NCBI RefSeq assembly: GCF_020085105.1 | Contig: NC_058051.1 | Coordinates: forward strand, 896,001-960,000 | Length of the DNA: 64,000 nt | Reading direction: 5' to 3' | Source: Siniperca chuatsi | Taxonomy: Eukaryota > Chordata > Actinopteri > Centrarchiformes > Sinipercidae | Shown: piece after piece, positions 45,685 through 56,411 of the stretch | How the letters are laid out: every line of letters starts with the position of its first letter | How positions within the stretch are numbered: the first letter of the stretch is position 1 | Program-made: the position numbers and the translations under genes | Notes under the pieces: model-generated | The model's database searches: none | Told to the model about the DNA's origin: nothing | Seen by the model: only the letters and a program-made list of their open reading frames with translations

Positions 45685-45930
45685 CCTGTGGTCACGTGGC
45701 CCTGTGCTGTAGCTTATGCAGTTACGTTGAACCTAAGGGCCGAGAGCCTGAGAGGTTTTGCTGACCTGCTGCTATCAACGAAGCCTTTCCACACTGTGAC
45801 CTTATATGATTTTGCAAGGATACTGACAACACATACAAACATAAGAGAGGCGTTGCCCTTCAGCCCTCATGAGGGTAGACTGCTGATGAGAAACATTTTG
45901 CACCACTATAACAATGGACGCAATACAGAA
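45685..45930 (+). pseudogene. Fragment of a transposon-derived (HMGXB3-like) protein
   Basis: The frame reads AVAYAVTLNLRAESLRGFAD, LLLSTKPFHTVTLYDFAR, HTNIREALPFSPHEGRLL. I recall the pattern 'NLRAES.RDFADLL.S.K..P.V..YDFAR.LA.H.N.R....F.PHEGRL' from a transposon-associated family in fish annotated as HMG-domain-containing-protein-3-like. The fragment lacks flanking domains and diverges after GRLL, so it is a relic. The family name is from memory and uncertain. Confidence 0.4.
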
Positions 45931-47083
45931 ACGATTGGAGGACACGAAGAAAACACTGAGACAGACCGTTTTAAGTGTGTACACAGTGTATTGTGACATT
46001 TAAAGTCTTTTTGTTTTAGTAAAGCCGCCTTCTGCAATTAAAAGGGTTTATTAACCTAATTAATAATAATAATAATTTTGTTCATGGTCATGCCTAGCAT
46101 TAAATTATTGTTTTGGTAAGAACAAATGTCGTGGACTTGTTTAACTTTGCTGCCGACAGCATCAGCAGCCACCGCTGCGTCTTGCGCGACTGCTCGTACT
46201 GTGAACGCTGCAGCAGCGCGGCCCAACAATAAGATCTGCCCAATAACCCAGGGCCACTAAAAAGTTATGTTGGGCCAGTAAATACAATCAGCCAGTTGCC
46301 TGATCGGGCCAGTGCTTGAAAAAGAAGAAGTTTCCCCATTTAAATAATTTTCCAGACACTGCTTCGTGAGCAACGTTACTACGTCTGCTCTACTCTCCGA
46401 GACTTCGTGCTGCCTGTGTCCGTCTTCGCGCTCTACCCAGTCCCGCATTTTATATTTTGAATGTATATGTAGAGCGAGAAGACAGACACAGGCGGGCTTG
46501 TTTACTTCACAGATGAAATGGCAGTCAGTCCTAAAACTACATGAGTTAAAATGCAAAAGAACATTCATTGCATCTTGGAGAAAAACTTCTGACTGGGTTG
46601 AGAATGATGATAATACATATGTCAGGTTTGTCATAAGTACCCAACAAAGTCTGGTAAGTCAGGACTGTTTTTTAAAGGGACAGATAATTATCGAAACAAT
46701 CTCTTGAAAGTGGCAGCATTTGCTGCGTGTGGCGGCCGAGAAGGCGGCCGAAAACCCATCAGCTTAGGAGATGAATGAATGTGAAGTCACATCGCTGCAT
46801 TGACAGGCTGATGACAATTTATTACACTTTATTTGCATAGCACATTGTTAAAAACGTGCAGCCATTTGCTGCATATCCTCAGCAGTTCAGCTACAGTTGG
46901 GTACTCAGTACCACGCAGATATGACATGTCAGAGGACAGAAAAACTAATCGTTGCTGATTATCGAAAGCCGATGAGGTCATTATTGGTCTCCCTAAACAG
47001 CGTAAACAGACGCACACTGGCGCTGTAGTCGCGTACAGGACATAAACATATAGTACATCGATATACTCCCCCCTTCTCTCTCT

Positions 47084-47150
47084 TGCTCACGGCGGATGGC
47101 CGTCCACCCCGAGTCTGGTTCTGCTCGAAGTTTCTGCCTCTTCCAAAATA
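47084..47150 (+). mobile_element. LINE 3'-tail fragment (same family as 57262-57470)
   Basis: The strings ctcacggcggatggccgtcc and ggttctgctcgaagtttctg are part of a dispersed fish repeat whose second half is seen at 57262-57470. The copy is cut off after 'ctgcctctt'. Confidence 0.5.
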
Positions 47151-47780
47151 TATAGCTGGTCTTAGTTCGGTGAAGGAGAAACGTGAATTCAGAAGATGTG
47201 CAGTTGCATTTTTCTGTTTAATAAGGAAAATAGGTGTAAGACTTGACTTTTTATGAGTTTATTTTTATTATTTATTAGACTGTAAAAGCTACGAGAACTT
47301 GTGGAACGTAGCAAACTCGCTGCTTGCACACATGACAAAAAAAACTAAGTAACTAAGACCTACAGAAACATCAAAACCTGCTCATACTTTTAAAATACGT
47401 AATGGTCCCGAAATTGGAAACTAAAAGACGTATTGAACGTCCGTATTGAACTGATACAGGACACGCTTTTGTTCCGTGTTTTTGAGAATCAATTCAGTGC
47501 AAGTCTATGGGAGAGAAATATTACAGGTTAGACTATTATGACAATTTGAATGAATACTTGACTGTCCCTTCACTTCGTCGACGTTAACCGTTGTTTTGTT
47601 TCGTGTCAACCATGCTGAATTTACCTTAAGACACTCTTGATTTATAAAACATCTAAAAGAAGAGAGTTCACTAAGTGAGCGCCTTTGTACATCAACAGGA
47701 AACGAAACTGTAGGATTTATGAATGAAGTTTGGTGAGCAAGGCTGAAAACACTGCTCTTACCCTTTACAATCACCACTAA

Positions 47781-50667
47781 TTAATGTCCTCTCCCAACCC
47801 ACACTGCATCATCATTAGGTCGGTTTCCCACACAGACCCTCCTGGACTTCAGGTTGTACGAACAGCCTTCCTGCCTGTAGGTGTTGGTGTGGTCTGAGGG
47901 AGCTGCAGACAAAACAGACAGACGGACAGAGCCGGACCATCACTGGAGAGACACAGTGGGAATGGTCGTGTCATGCCAGAAGACTTTCTGCACGGTCAAG
48001 TCAAATAGCAGATGTGAAATACAGCAGGACAATAGCTTTTTAGTAGCATAGATGCCACGTGTCATAATGACCATATGGCAGCCATCTTACCTGAGTCCAG
48101 TTTTAAACTAGCTGTGATTGGAACCTATGGTGAAAGAATCTCATGTTGTTTTTATAATGCTTGTATTTTTCTACCAATACTGTTTTTTATTCTGTACGTA
48201 AAACTAATGAACCAAAAAAACAAAGATTCTGGTTTGATTATCATAGCTCCAAGAGAACAAATCATGCTTTCAGTCATTAATCAGTTATAACTGTGCATTT
48301 ATATTGACAATGATTTTATTTTTTAAGAACTGTATTTGGTATTCTGAATTGCTAATATACTACATTAAGCAATATATTTTATGTAGAAATGCTAAATAGA
48401 TTCATTATTATGGCCTATATTGGCAGACAGTTGCAATCACAAACACATCTACTGTAATATATTAATTAATGTCATAAGTTGTACATAAGGCAAGATATAT
48501 TTCTCTCTCACACACACACACTAACTCACTGGCAAATACTCACTAACATTGCTAACATCCTAAATTACATGGAAAAAATGCTTAAAATGTTTCAAATTCA
48601 TAGATAAATTCAGGAATGGATAAATGAGTGATGTGTGGATCGGCTCTGACGTGATCCGAATCTGCATGAATCGTCCACCCGCCCCCACCCGAACGAATTA
48701 TTCCCTCCGAGTTAGAGACCCGCACGGACATTTCACTCCTCCTCTGCCGGTCCCTGTAGGCTGCATCGCCTTTTAAATGATGTCGAGCAGCGCGAGCTTT
48801 CCAGGTGATTTATGAGTGTTTTCTTTAATGATCAGAGAGGCTGCCGTTTAAACGTTTCCATGCAACACAGCAAATATCGTGGGGCATTTCAGCAGCAAAA
48901 CAAAAAACTGTAGACAGGACAGAGGAAACTCTCCGGAGGAAACACAACTAAACTTTTAGCTTCTGAAATATAGATTTTTTTAGACAGCTGCGATGGCGCT
49001 CAGGACAGTTTCACTGCATGAACCATTTATTAACACTAAAGTCAACAAAAGGTGAACAAGCACAGTTTTTGTTTCAGGGTGGACGGAAATCTTTTTTGAA
49101 AAAACAAAAATGTTTGTAAGACTCATCTGCGTCTGTGCGGACATTATTTTAAAAGTTAATCGCTCCGAGTTTCCTTCTCGATAGGAGCTTCTTTTAAACG
49201 CCAAGAAGTGTTTCTGCAGCGTGCTGCTGTGGCGTCAGAGACAAATATTCTGGTCAACACCAAGTAGGTCAGCGGTTCTCAACCTTGGTCATCCCAATGT
49301 TGGAAGGTGTCCGATGCTGGGAAATAGATTAAACTGCATGAAAAGGTTAATCAGAATCTCTGGTTGGCTATAGCTAACAGCACAACAACAGCATAGGCTT
49401 TCTAATAAAAATGTAATAGAAAAACCCAAGAACTGATGTTAATTTACACTGTACAGCTATGTTTAACGTGTACACGAGACAGAAGTTCGTTTAATGTTTT
49501 CAGTTTAATGAGAAAACTTGATTGGTGGGAAACGTACGTTATACACACACACTGTCTGCTTCATTAATCACATGTTGTTTGAGGAGGAGGCATAGCATTA
49601 GCATAAAGACATTAAAATTAAAGTCTCATTTGCTCAATTTGTTCTCGTTTCCACAAGCTAAACATTGCAAGGGATCCGGGAAAGTATGACGTAAGCAGTT
49701 AAAGCATACAACTGACATGGAAAAATATAAATATTACAAATTTCTGCTGTTAATTCTACATAAACGTCATGCTAGCAGCATTACCAGTCCAACTGTATGT
49801 TGTCATAGTAAGCAGGCACTGATAAAGAACAGTACCACAACCAGCTCGAGGAGGCGCTGCTGCACTGAAACCGAACTGAAAACAAAAATTACAAACGAGT
49901 CATTTCTCTACTGAGACTAGTTAATGATGGTCATTGTCAGCCAGCGTTCCCACTGGTTTAGCATTAGCCTCTTTTTAGATAACAGAGTGAGAGGAGGTTG
50001 GAGGAATGCCACTGATGTGATTAACACACATCACTTCCCATCGTTAATCCTTTCTGAACTGTATGTTAGCTTTTATAAGATTTCAGAACATCAGCTAACG
50101 GTTACAGTGCTTCTGAGATAAAACAAACGAGATCTAAACACAAAACTATAATACCTCTGGTGCAGTGCCGGGGGCAATAATGAGTCCCCGAACAGGCCAC
50201 GATCGATCGTGACTGATTGTTTCACACCTGTGCTGTTGAATCTGTTGAACATTTTCAACATCCGTGTCGTGAGCTCACCTCTTGTCATACTGTGTCCCCC
50301 CTGTTTGCTTTGTCCAGGGGAATACAGTTTATTTTTTATACAATTTTTGTTGAAAAAGCTTTTGCTTTAAAATGTAGCCAACTCACTAAAGACCATACTA
50401 ATGACGTTAGCTAGCCATCGTCACACGCACACCATGCTAGCATGCTAACGTTCGCTTACTGTCGTCGCAAGACCACGTCTAACCTAGCTAACGTTAAACA
50501 GCTGCAATAAATAACTTTTCTTTTTTAAATGTTTAAAATTTGACCTGTTTGTGCAATAACATTATATGTTCAGCTTCAGCTGCCTGAGCTGTGATTTCCT
50601 ACCTGCTGCGCCTTCTTCCTCTTCTTCGCGTTTTTTAATGCCGTCTCCTTCTCTAATGAACTTTGAC
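47781..50667 (-). other. Two candidate coding exons of an unidentified minus-strand gene
   Basis: A 65-nt exon candidate (50667-50603; acceptor cttccag, donor CAG|GTAGGA) reads SKFIREGDGIKKREEEEEGA. It is joined in phase to a terminal exon candidate (47902-47781; acceptor gtctgcag) reading APSDHTNTYRQEGCSYNLKS, then RRVCVGN and on to a TAA. The junction codon GCT is completed correctly across the intron. I recognise neither segment. No upstream exon was found, and phase agreement has a one-in-three chance of being accidental, so this is a lead only. Confidence 0.2.
47903..50602. other. AT-rich sequence with no recognised gene
   Basis: This would be the intron if the two candidate exons are real. 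A transposon-end-like string gcggttctcaacc occurs near 49272. Otherwise nothing was recognised. Confidence 0.4.
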
Positions 50668-51119
50668 CTGGAAGACACAGGAGGCTTCTTCTGTCTCATC
50701 ATCACTGTGATTGCCTAAATTGACAAACCCTGTCATTGTCTTTAATGATGGATCATAGACCTGCCTCCGGAGTGCCGTGGCATCAAGCACGAGGCAAAAG
50801 GGATCATGTTTTGCACATGTTGTCTGAAGAAGAAGTGTTCACAAAGCTCATAATTAATTAAAATAGAAATAAAAATATTCCATCAGGTGGAACTGAAAGT
50901 AACACGAGTATAAGGCGGTCGGAAAACATAGATCGGGAGTCGTCGCAAAGCAAATACGGCGACATATCAGAGCGTTACAGGGAGCGTCATCCATCGCCGG
51001 AGGAACCACACAAGAAGGCTTGAATCACAAAAGGTATGTAGGCCTAGCTGTAATGTTTTGGCTTGACACGTCGTGACTGATCAGGAAGCGAACGTGTGTG
51101 TCTGCATTATCGTATTCAA

Positions 51120-51260
51120 AAGTCTCTGTTTCCGCCCGTCCACACTAAAACGCAACCCAGAGTTAAAACGGGGTCAGCAGCGTTTTCAAAAGTCTCCGTT
51201 TGAGGGGTTTGAAAACGCCGGAGTAGTGTGGACTCTTGGTGTAAACGTAGCGTAAGTTAT
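51120..51260. repeat. Short MITE-like remnant with GTCCACACT ends
   Basis: GTCCACACTAAAACGC near the left and AGTGTGGACTC near the right are inverted relatives. The core repeats GTTTTCAAAAGTCTCCGTTT and gtttgaaaacgcc. Such strings are common in small fish DNA transposons. The right match falls inside the segment, so boundaries are uncertain. Confidence 0.35.
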
Positions 51261-51801
51261 GCGTTTTAAATTAAAACGTATTGGTGGATGTCGCCTACAT
51301 GAATGCCTTTGGACCATAAAGGTGTAAAGTGAGGAGGAACTCCCTTTGCTCTCTCTGAGTACTGTTTGCTGCTCCTCTTGAAGAGGTGCACTGGAATATT
51401 TTCACACAAAGTTACATTTATTTTCTTGCCATTTTATGACAACACGGTCTGATTATGAAAACCACGAATGACTTCTGTAATCTTATTTAATAGTAATACT
51501 TGCCAGAGTGTCTTCCAGCTGAAGGGCTTTCTCACTGACTCGGACACCTTCGTCTACGTATAATATTGCTAAAACATCTACGCTGCGGTTGTGGTTCCTT
51601 GGAAATAGTATATTCCAATATCTGCCTAACCAGGCAGTGGGGGGGGGGAGAGTTTGCTGTTTCAGATTTGGGGGCATTTCCTCTACTTGCATATGAATGA
51701 CGGCACTTTGGGAATTTGTTGTGGTCCTTGGCATAAGTAGGATTGAGTCAGTGCAAAAGTGGCCTGTTCCCTTTCCTTAAACGGTTCATTAAGCTTTAGA
51801 T

Positions 51802-51952
51802 CGGGGCTGCACGATGTGGTAAAACAAATCATATTGAGATTATTTTGACTGGAGCGCACTACAGTACTTCAAAATTGTAGCCTTTGCGATTTGGACATTG
51901 CACTTGGCCATACTGCGATTTCGATAGTATTTCGATTAATTGTGCAGCCCTA
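51802..51952. mobile_element. 151-bp hAT MITE with perfect 8-bp target duplication
   Basis: The ends are CGGGGCTGCACGAT and, in reverse, TAGGGCTGCACAATTAATCG. CTTTAGAT flanks both sides exactly (51794-51801 and 51953-51960), matching the 8-bp target duplication of hAT elements. There is no coding capacity. Its terminal motif resembles that of the larger hAT element in the stk38 intron. Confidence 0.85.
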
Positions 51953-52039
51953 CTTTAGATTGTTACTTTCACTACGCCACTGTACGTCTGCAGATAATGT
52001 GGCAGACCTGGAAAGACAGAGGGTATTACTCCTTTCCTA

Positions 52040-52525
52040 ATCCGTGAGTCCATCTATCACAGACACATTCTTCCCCCGTCTCGGGATGTACGACACCGCT
52101 GTGTGCGTTTTTGTGAACGCGAAGAGGGACGAGAAGATCGCTCTCCGTCTGGCCCGAAGCAGCTGCGGGGGAAGCTCCGGCTTATTTTTGCGGCTCGTTC
52201 CAACCAGGGCCACCTTCCTCTTCAGCAGCTCCTCAGCAAGTGACTGTGTTCCCCTGGAGCCCCTCCGTCACCTCCAGGACAACCCGCTTGCCCTGCTTCA
52301 CCTCCGGGGCAGCACCAGACGGTGTCCCGGTGTAAATTTGCATCCTCCAGGCACAGGATGTTCCGACGTCGCAGGCGACCCGAGTTTTTATGCCATATCT
52401 GGCCGGTTTGTTTGGCACGAACTGCCGGAACCCACAGCGGCCTGAATGGTACCAGCCGTTCATCCACGCAGATGTCCCGGCCCGGGCTGAAAAGTAGGGA
52501 GAGACGCCGTTTCTCCATCTCGTCG
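52040..52525 (-). pseudogene. piggyBac transposase relic
   Basis: Minus-strand frames read, in order, ICVDERLVPF, then after a frame change GRCGFRQFVPNKPARYGIKT, RVACDVGTSCAWRMQIYTG, VVLEVTEGLQGNTVTC, and after a further disruption EELLKRKVALVGTSRKNKPE and VSYIPRRGKNVSVIDGL. This is the order of the DDE core and downstream part of PGBD-type piggyBac transposases. At least one frameshift follows the VDERLVPF segment, and the expected CDNFFTS-like motif after TVTC is lost to a deletion. A stop follows GLTD. It is a dead mobile-element copy; its terminal repeats and TTAA target were not located. Confidence 0.8.
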
Positions 52526-54651
52526 GTCGGATATGAAATGACTAGTCCCCCCCAAGCTCCTTATATTTATAGGTTTGGCTGCGACAGCACCTGTATAAAC
52601 TCGCTGAGGAACGAATTTATACATCGAAGTCAAGCTCACGTTTTACCTCTGTACACCAAAGACAAAATAATAACGTGAACCACCTGCTCCTGGCTTATAG
52701 GATCATGCTATACAGCCCCCATTGAGTTTGAAGGCCTGCACGTGCACGTGTGTGCATGTGTATGAGTGGGTGGATGGGATTAAATGCACACACACACACA
52801 CCACTCTCCGACATCCATATCATTACACACACATCATTTCCGTTTCAAACGTACGCTGTATTGGTTCCATTAAACAAGATCAACGCAGCTACAGGAAATC
52901 AGGAAAATAGCATGTGTTTCCCCTACAGGCCAAACATGGGCGAGTGGCGCCATCTGGTGGAAAACAGTAAAGAGTTATAACTTTGAAGCCAGGAGCCCTG
53001 CAGCCTGATATCATAGATTGCATTACGTTTTAACAGCCATGGGATCAAAAATTGAGGTTTTAACGGGTTTCAGTGGGGACAGAAATGTCCTTAACATGCT
53101 GTAAATTCAGTACACAATGAATGTATTATATACTCATTATAGGCTCTGAGGATTAAAAAAAAAAAAGAAAGAAAATTCTATAAAAACTTCATGCCATATG
53201 CATTAACACAGCCATAATGATTGAAAAATGAAAAAGACCAAAATGTCCCTAAAGGTCCAGTATCTTAATTCTGGTGACATAAATATAAGAGTCTTTTTAA
53301 TTACAAATGCACTTATTTATTACAACCACCCTACCTCAACTACTACGTCCTCGATCACTTCTTCAGCTGTTTCTTCTTCTCCTGCTGCCGTTCTGCCCAT
53401 TAAAAACAACGAGTTATAAATATGCGTTTAACATACTACCACTGGTGTAAAGGGATGGACTGGAAGTCGGTGCATGAATTAGATGTTGCTGAAACTAAGT
53501 CCAGTATATCACTTGTAAAATGGCTATAATTCATTTGTTTGATATGACCTGAACTCAACTAATCTACTGGTGTTATTAGCTACGCTGATCGATCGATGGA
53601 GCTTGGTGCCTTTTGAAGTAAAGTTTGTAATAACTACAGTACCCCTGTTTCATGTAATACTTTGTGATACTTTGCGAGCAGTTTTGAATGATTTCAGCAT
53701 ACGATGGGGATGTATGGCTTCCTAACGCTCGGAGAGAGCAGGAAGAGTATTTACAGAAGAAACGCATTGTAGGTTTCGGTCTTTTCAGATGTTGACAATA
53801 AGGGAATTAAATCCATTTAAAGAATCCATACTTGTAAGGACGACAACTTCAGGGCTCGACACTAACTCTCTGAGACACTCGTCCTTAGGATAAGGACATT
53901 TACCTTTCACTTGTCCAGGTAAAAGAGACAATTTACTTGTTTCATGTTGTTTGCCAATGCAGAAATGCAAGAAACAAACGGTTGAAAGCATCCAAACAGT
54001 GGGAACATATACATCTTTCAATTTGTGTATTTTATTAAAGTGGCCATTTTGTAGTTATTAAGCGCTGCCTTATCTTTAGAGCTAACTTCATATAAATATA
54101 TATAAATGTAAAGCTAATGAAAGTGTAACAACTAACCCCGTAAGGACAACTAAACCCATCAGATGAGGTGAAGCGGGGGAAAGAAAACTCCATGTGACGC
54201 TGCGCAGATACTGCAAGAAACTACAAAACAGCAGCGGTGAGCAAACAGCAGCCTGTGGGCCAAGTCTGGTGAAAGCTGAAGTTTTCCCGTTCATTGTTCA
54301 AAACATTTACATGATTTTCCATGAATCCACCGCAGATAAGAATGTAAATACAAGGCTTGTATATTGCTTTATAGTTTCTAATGTATCTTTTGGCTCAAAA
54401 AGTTAGTGTATATCTTTTGGGGGAGATCTGGACTGCTCTGCTAAATTTCCTGTATTTCTGTTCATGAAAAGGAGGTTTTGGTTATTTGTCTGTCGCAAAT
54501 AAGAAAGAAACAAAAGAATTAAAAAAGGAAGAATGAAAGCGAGCAAGACAGACTTACAGAAAGAAACCAACAAACACAAAAGGCTTCCAGCCGTCGGGGC
54601 CCGGATGCCCAAAGATCAGAGACTGTAGGCACGTGGACTCAAAAACTAGTC
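52526..54651. other. Intergenic sequence downstream of dennd2d
   Basis: A short (CA)n run is at about 52789-52802. No coding exon was recognised. A minus-strand frame at 53785-54021 with a CPYPKDECLRELVSSPE segment has no identifiable relatives in my memory. Confidence 0.4.
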
Positions 54652-54657
54652 TTTATT
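54652..54657 (-). terminator. Probable poly(A) signal of dennd2d
   Basis: AATAAA on the minus strand, about 245 bp after the dennd2d stop codon, in a GT/T-rich downstream context. This would give a short 3'UTR. Confidence 0.5.
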
Positions 54658-54901
54658 TGAAATGATTTTCCTGCTCGTCAGTGACGGACTGTGGCCACGG
54701 ACTGAGAACCAACACGGGGAAGTGAAGTCTCTCATTCTGCCAGTGTTTCACAGAGTAGCAGCAACATAACCAGACAGTGATTCACACATTAGTACATAAT
54801 TATTTAAAACCACACTGACACAGGACATAAAACACACAGTGCAACGTTCACATCTTTTCCTATGTACTCCTTTATATACACCCCGGCTCCCACGACGAGA
54901 G

Positions 54902-56366
54902 CTAGTGTTTCCTTGCCTTTTCCCTTTTCTTCTTCTCTTGGTATTCAACGATCTTTGTGTGAAATATTCCTGCAGGACAAACAAGAGGAGCTCGAATCAG
55001 TGCACAATATGAAATGGTTCTGAACGTGAGACTATTTAAGGTGACCGGATGTATTAAACTACATACAGCTAACGACTACAATGTGCGATGCAGGCTGCAT
55101 TCGCCAAAGGAGAAAAAAAAAAGAAGTGATCTCAAAACGATCTTCATCCGAGTCGAGTCGAGTCTCGTAAGTGTGAGATCCGCGGCCTAAAGGACGTGGC
55201 TGTAGGAGGCGATGCTGCGAGTTGATGTGGCGGTTGGGTTCATTAAGAAAGGGAACACAACACAGAGAGATACTTGTGCTAAACCTTTACGCCGCTCTCA
55301 TCCTTAAATCTGAAAGAAGTGGCAGTGGAAAGCGCTGTGTGCAGAGAGTCCCTGTGGAAACACTGAAGATTGGAATAATGATGTGCCGAGTCAGGCGTAA
55401 CCCGCCGATATTAGCAGATATATTGTTGCTGGCGTGTGTCAGCTGATAAGTAACAAGACACTGCAGCACAGTCAAAGACGCTGTATCTCTGAGGTCATTT
55501 AGAAACACGGTCACCATTACGGAGTTGGTCCACCAGAGAGCGCTGACGAGTTGACTTTCACACTGTAAAATGTCCTTCAGTCACCGCCTTAAAGAGTATC
55601 AGCTGATCTATCCTTAGCAGATTTCTAAAAACTGTCCAATATCAATATCTGTAACAGCGTCCAGTGTCAGACTCTGGAGCTGACTGACACCTGGGCTGTC
55701 GCTGGGCTTGGCTTCTGATTGGTTAACTGGAAAAACATGGCGGATGCTCTGGAAACATTACTACACGCTCACTGCATACAGCGTGTACTCTACACTAATA
55801 TTTATAGTATACCGTTTGTATGTAAGTATGTTTGTTTCTTGTTTGCTGAGAGGAAATGAAACAATAGTTTGAGTTGTCGGACGTCAGTCAGACTGTGACT
55901 TTGGAAGGTCGCTGCCAGTTAAACGTCACAAAGGTTTAATAGTTAGATTTTGTTGACGCTATTTGTTTTCCAGCTGTGAGCAGCTCCTCCATCTCATTTG
56001 GGCGTTGCATTGTGGGACAACAGCGTCCATCAACAGCACACTCAAATATCAGTGGTATGTAGTCTGGAGCCAGGCCACGAAGAGCCTTCAAAGTAATCAA
56101 TAAGATCCTAAAATCAATCCTGAAACAAACCGGGAGCCGACGTAAAGAGGCTGAAACAGGCGTGATGCGGTCGCACCAGCTGCTCCTCCTCCTCTGGTCA
56201 GTCGAGTTCGAATCCTTGTTAACGAGGTTTTGATGAGGACAGGCGGCGGAGTTAATGTTTCCGTATTTAATGTCTGAGCTCTAAGAGATGCAGCGAGGCC
56301 CTGCAGAGATATCTGGACTGCAGTCCTGCAGGGGATCTGGACCTGGATCAGGTCTCTGTGTTGGAT

Positions 56367-56411
<45 letters not shown>

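Larger units (their letters stand above)
45506..47780. other. Repeat-rich intergenic stretch
   Basis: It contains a transposon-derived frame at 45685-45930 and a LINE-tail fragment at 47084-47150. The segment 46160-46680 has open frames on both strands that resemble nothing I can name with confidence. No host gene was recognised. Confidence 0.4.

Noticed and set aside
46257..46707. Open frames of 113-125 codons on both strands
   Set aside because: No family recognised. The segment lies in a repeat-rich stretch and the frames overlap antisense to one another; possibly transposon sequence but not supportable.
52044..52445. 133-codon plus-strand frame
   Set aside because: It is the antisense shadow of the piggyBac transposase relic on the minus strand.
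56206..56217. GTTCGAATCC resembling a tRNA T-loop
   Set aside because: No A box, anticodon stem or acceptor pairing was found in the surrounding 80 bases.
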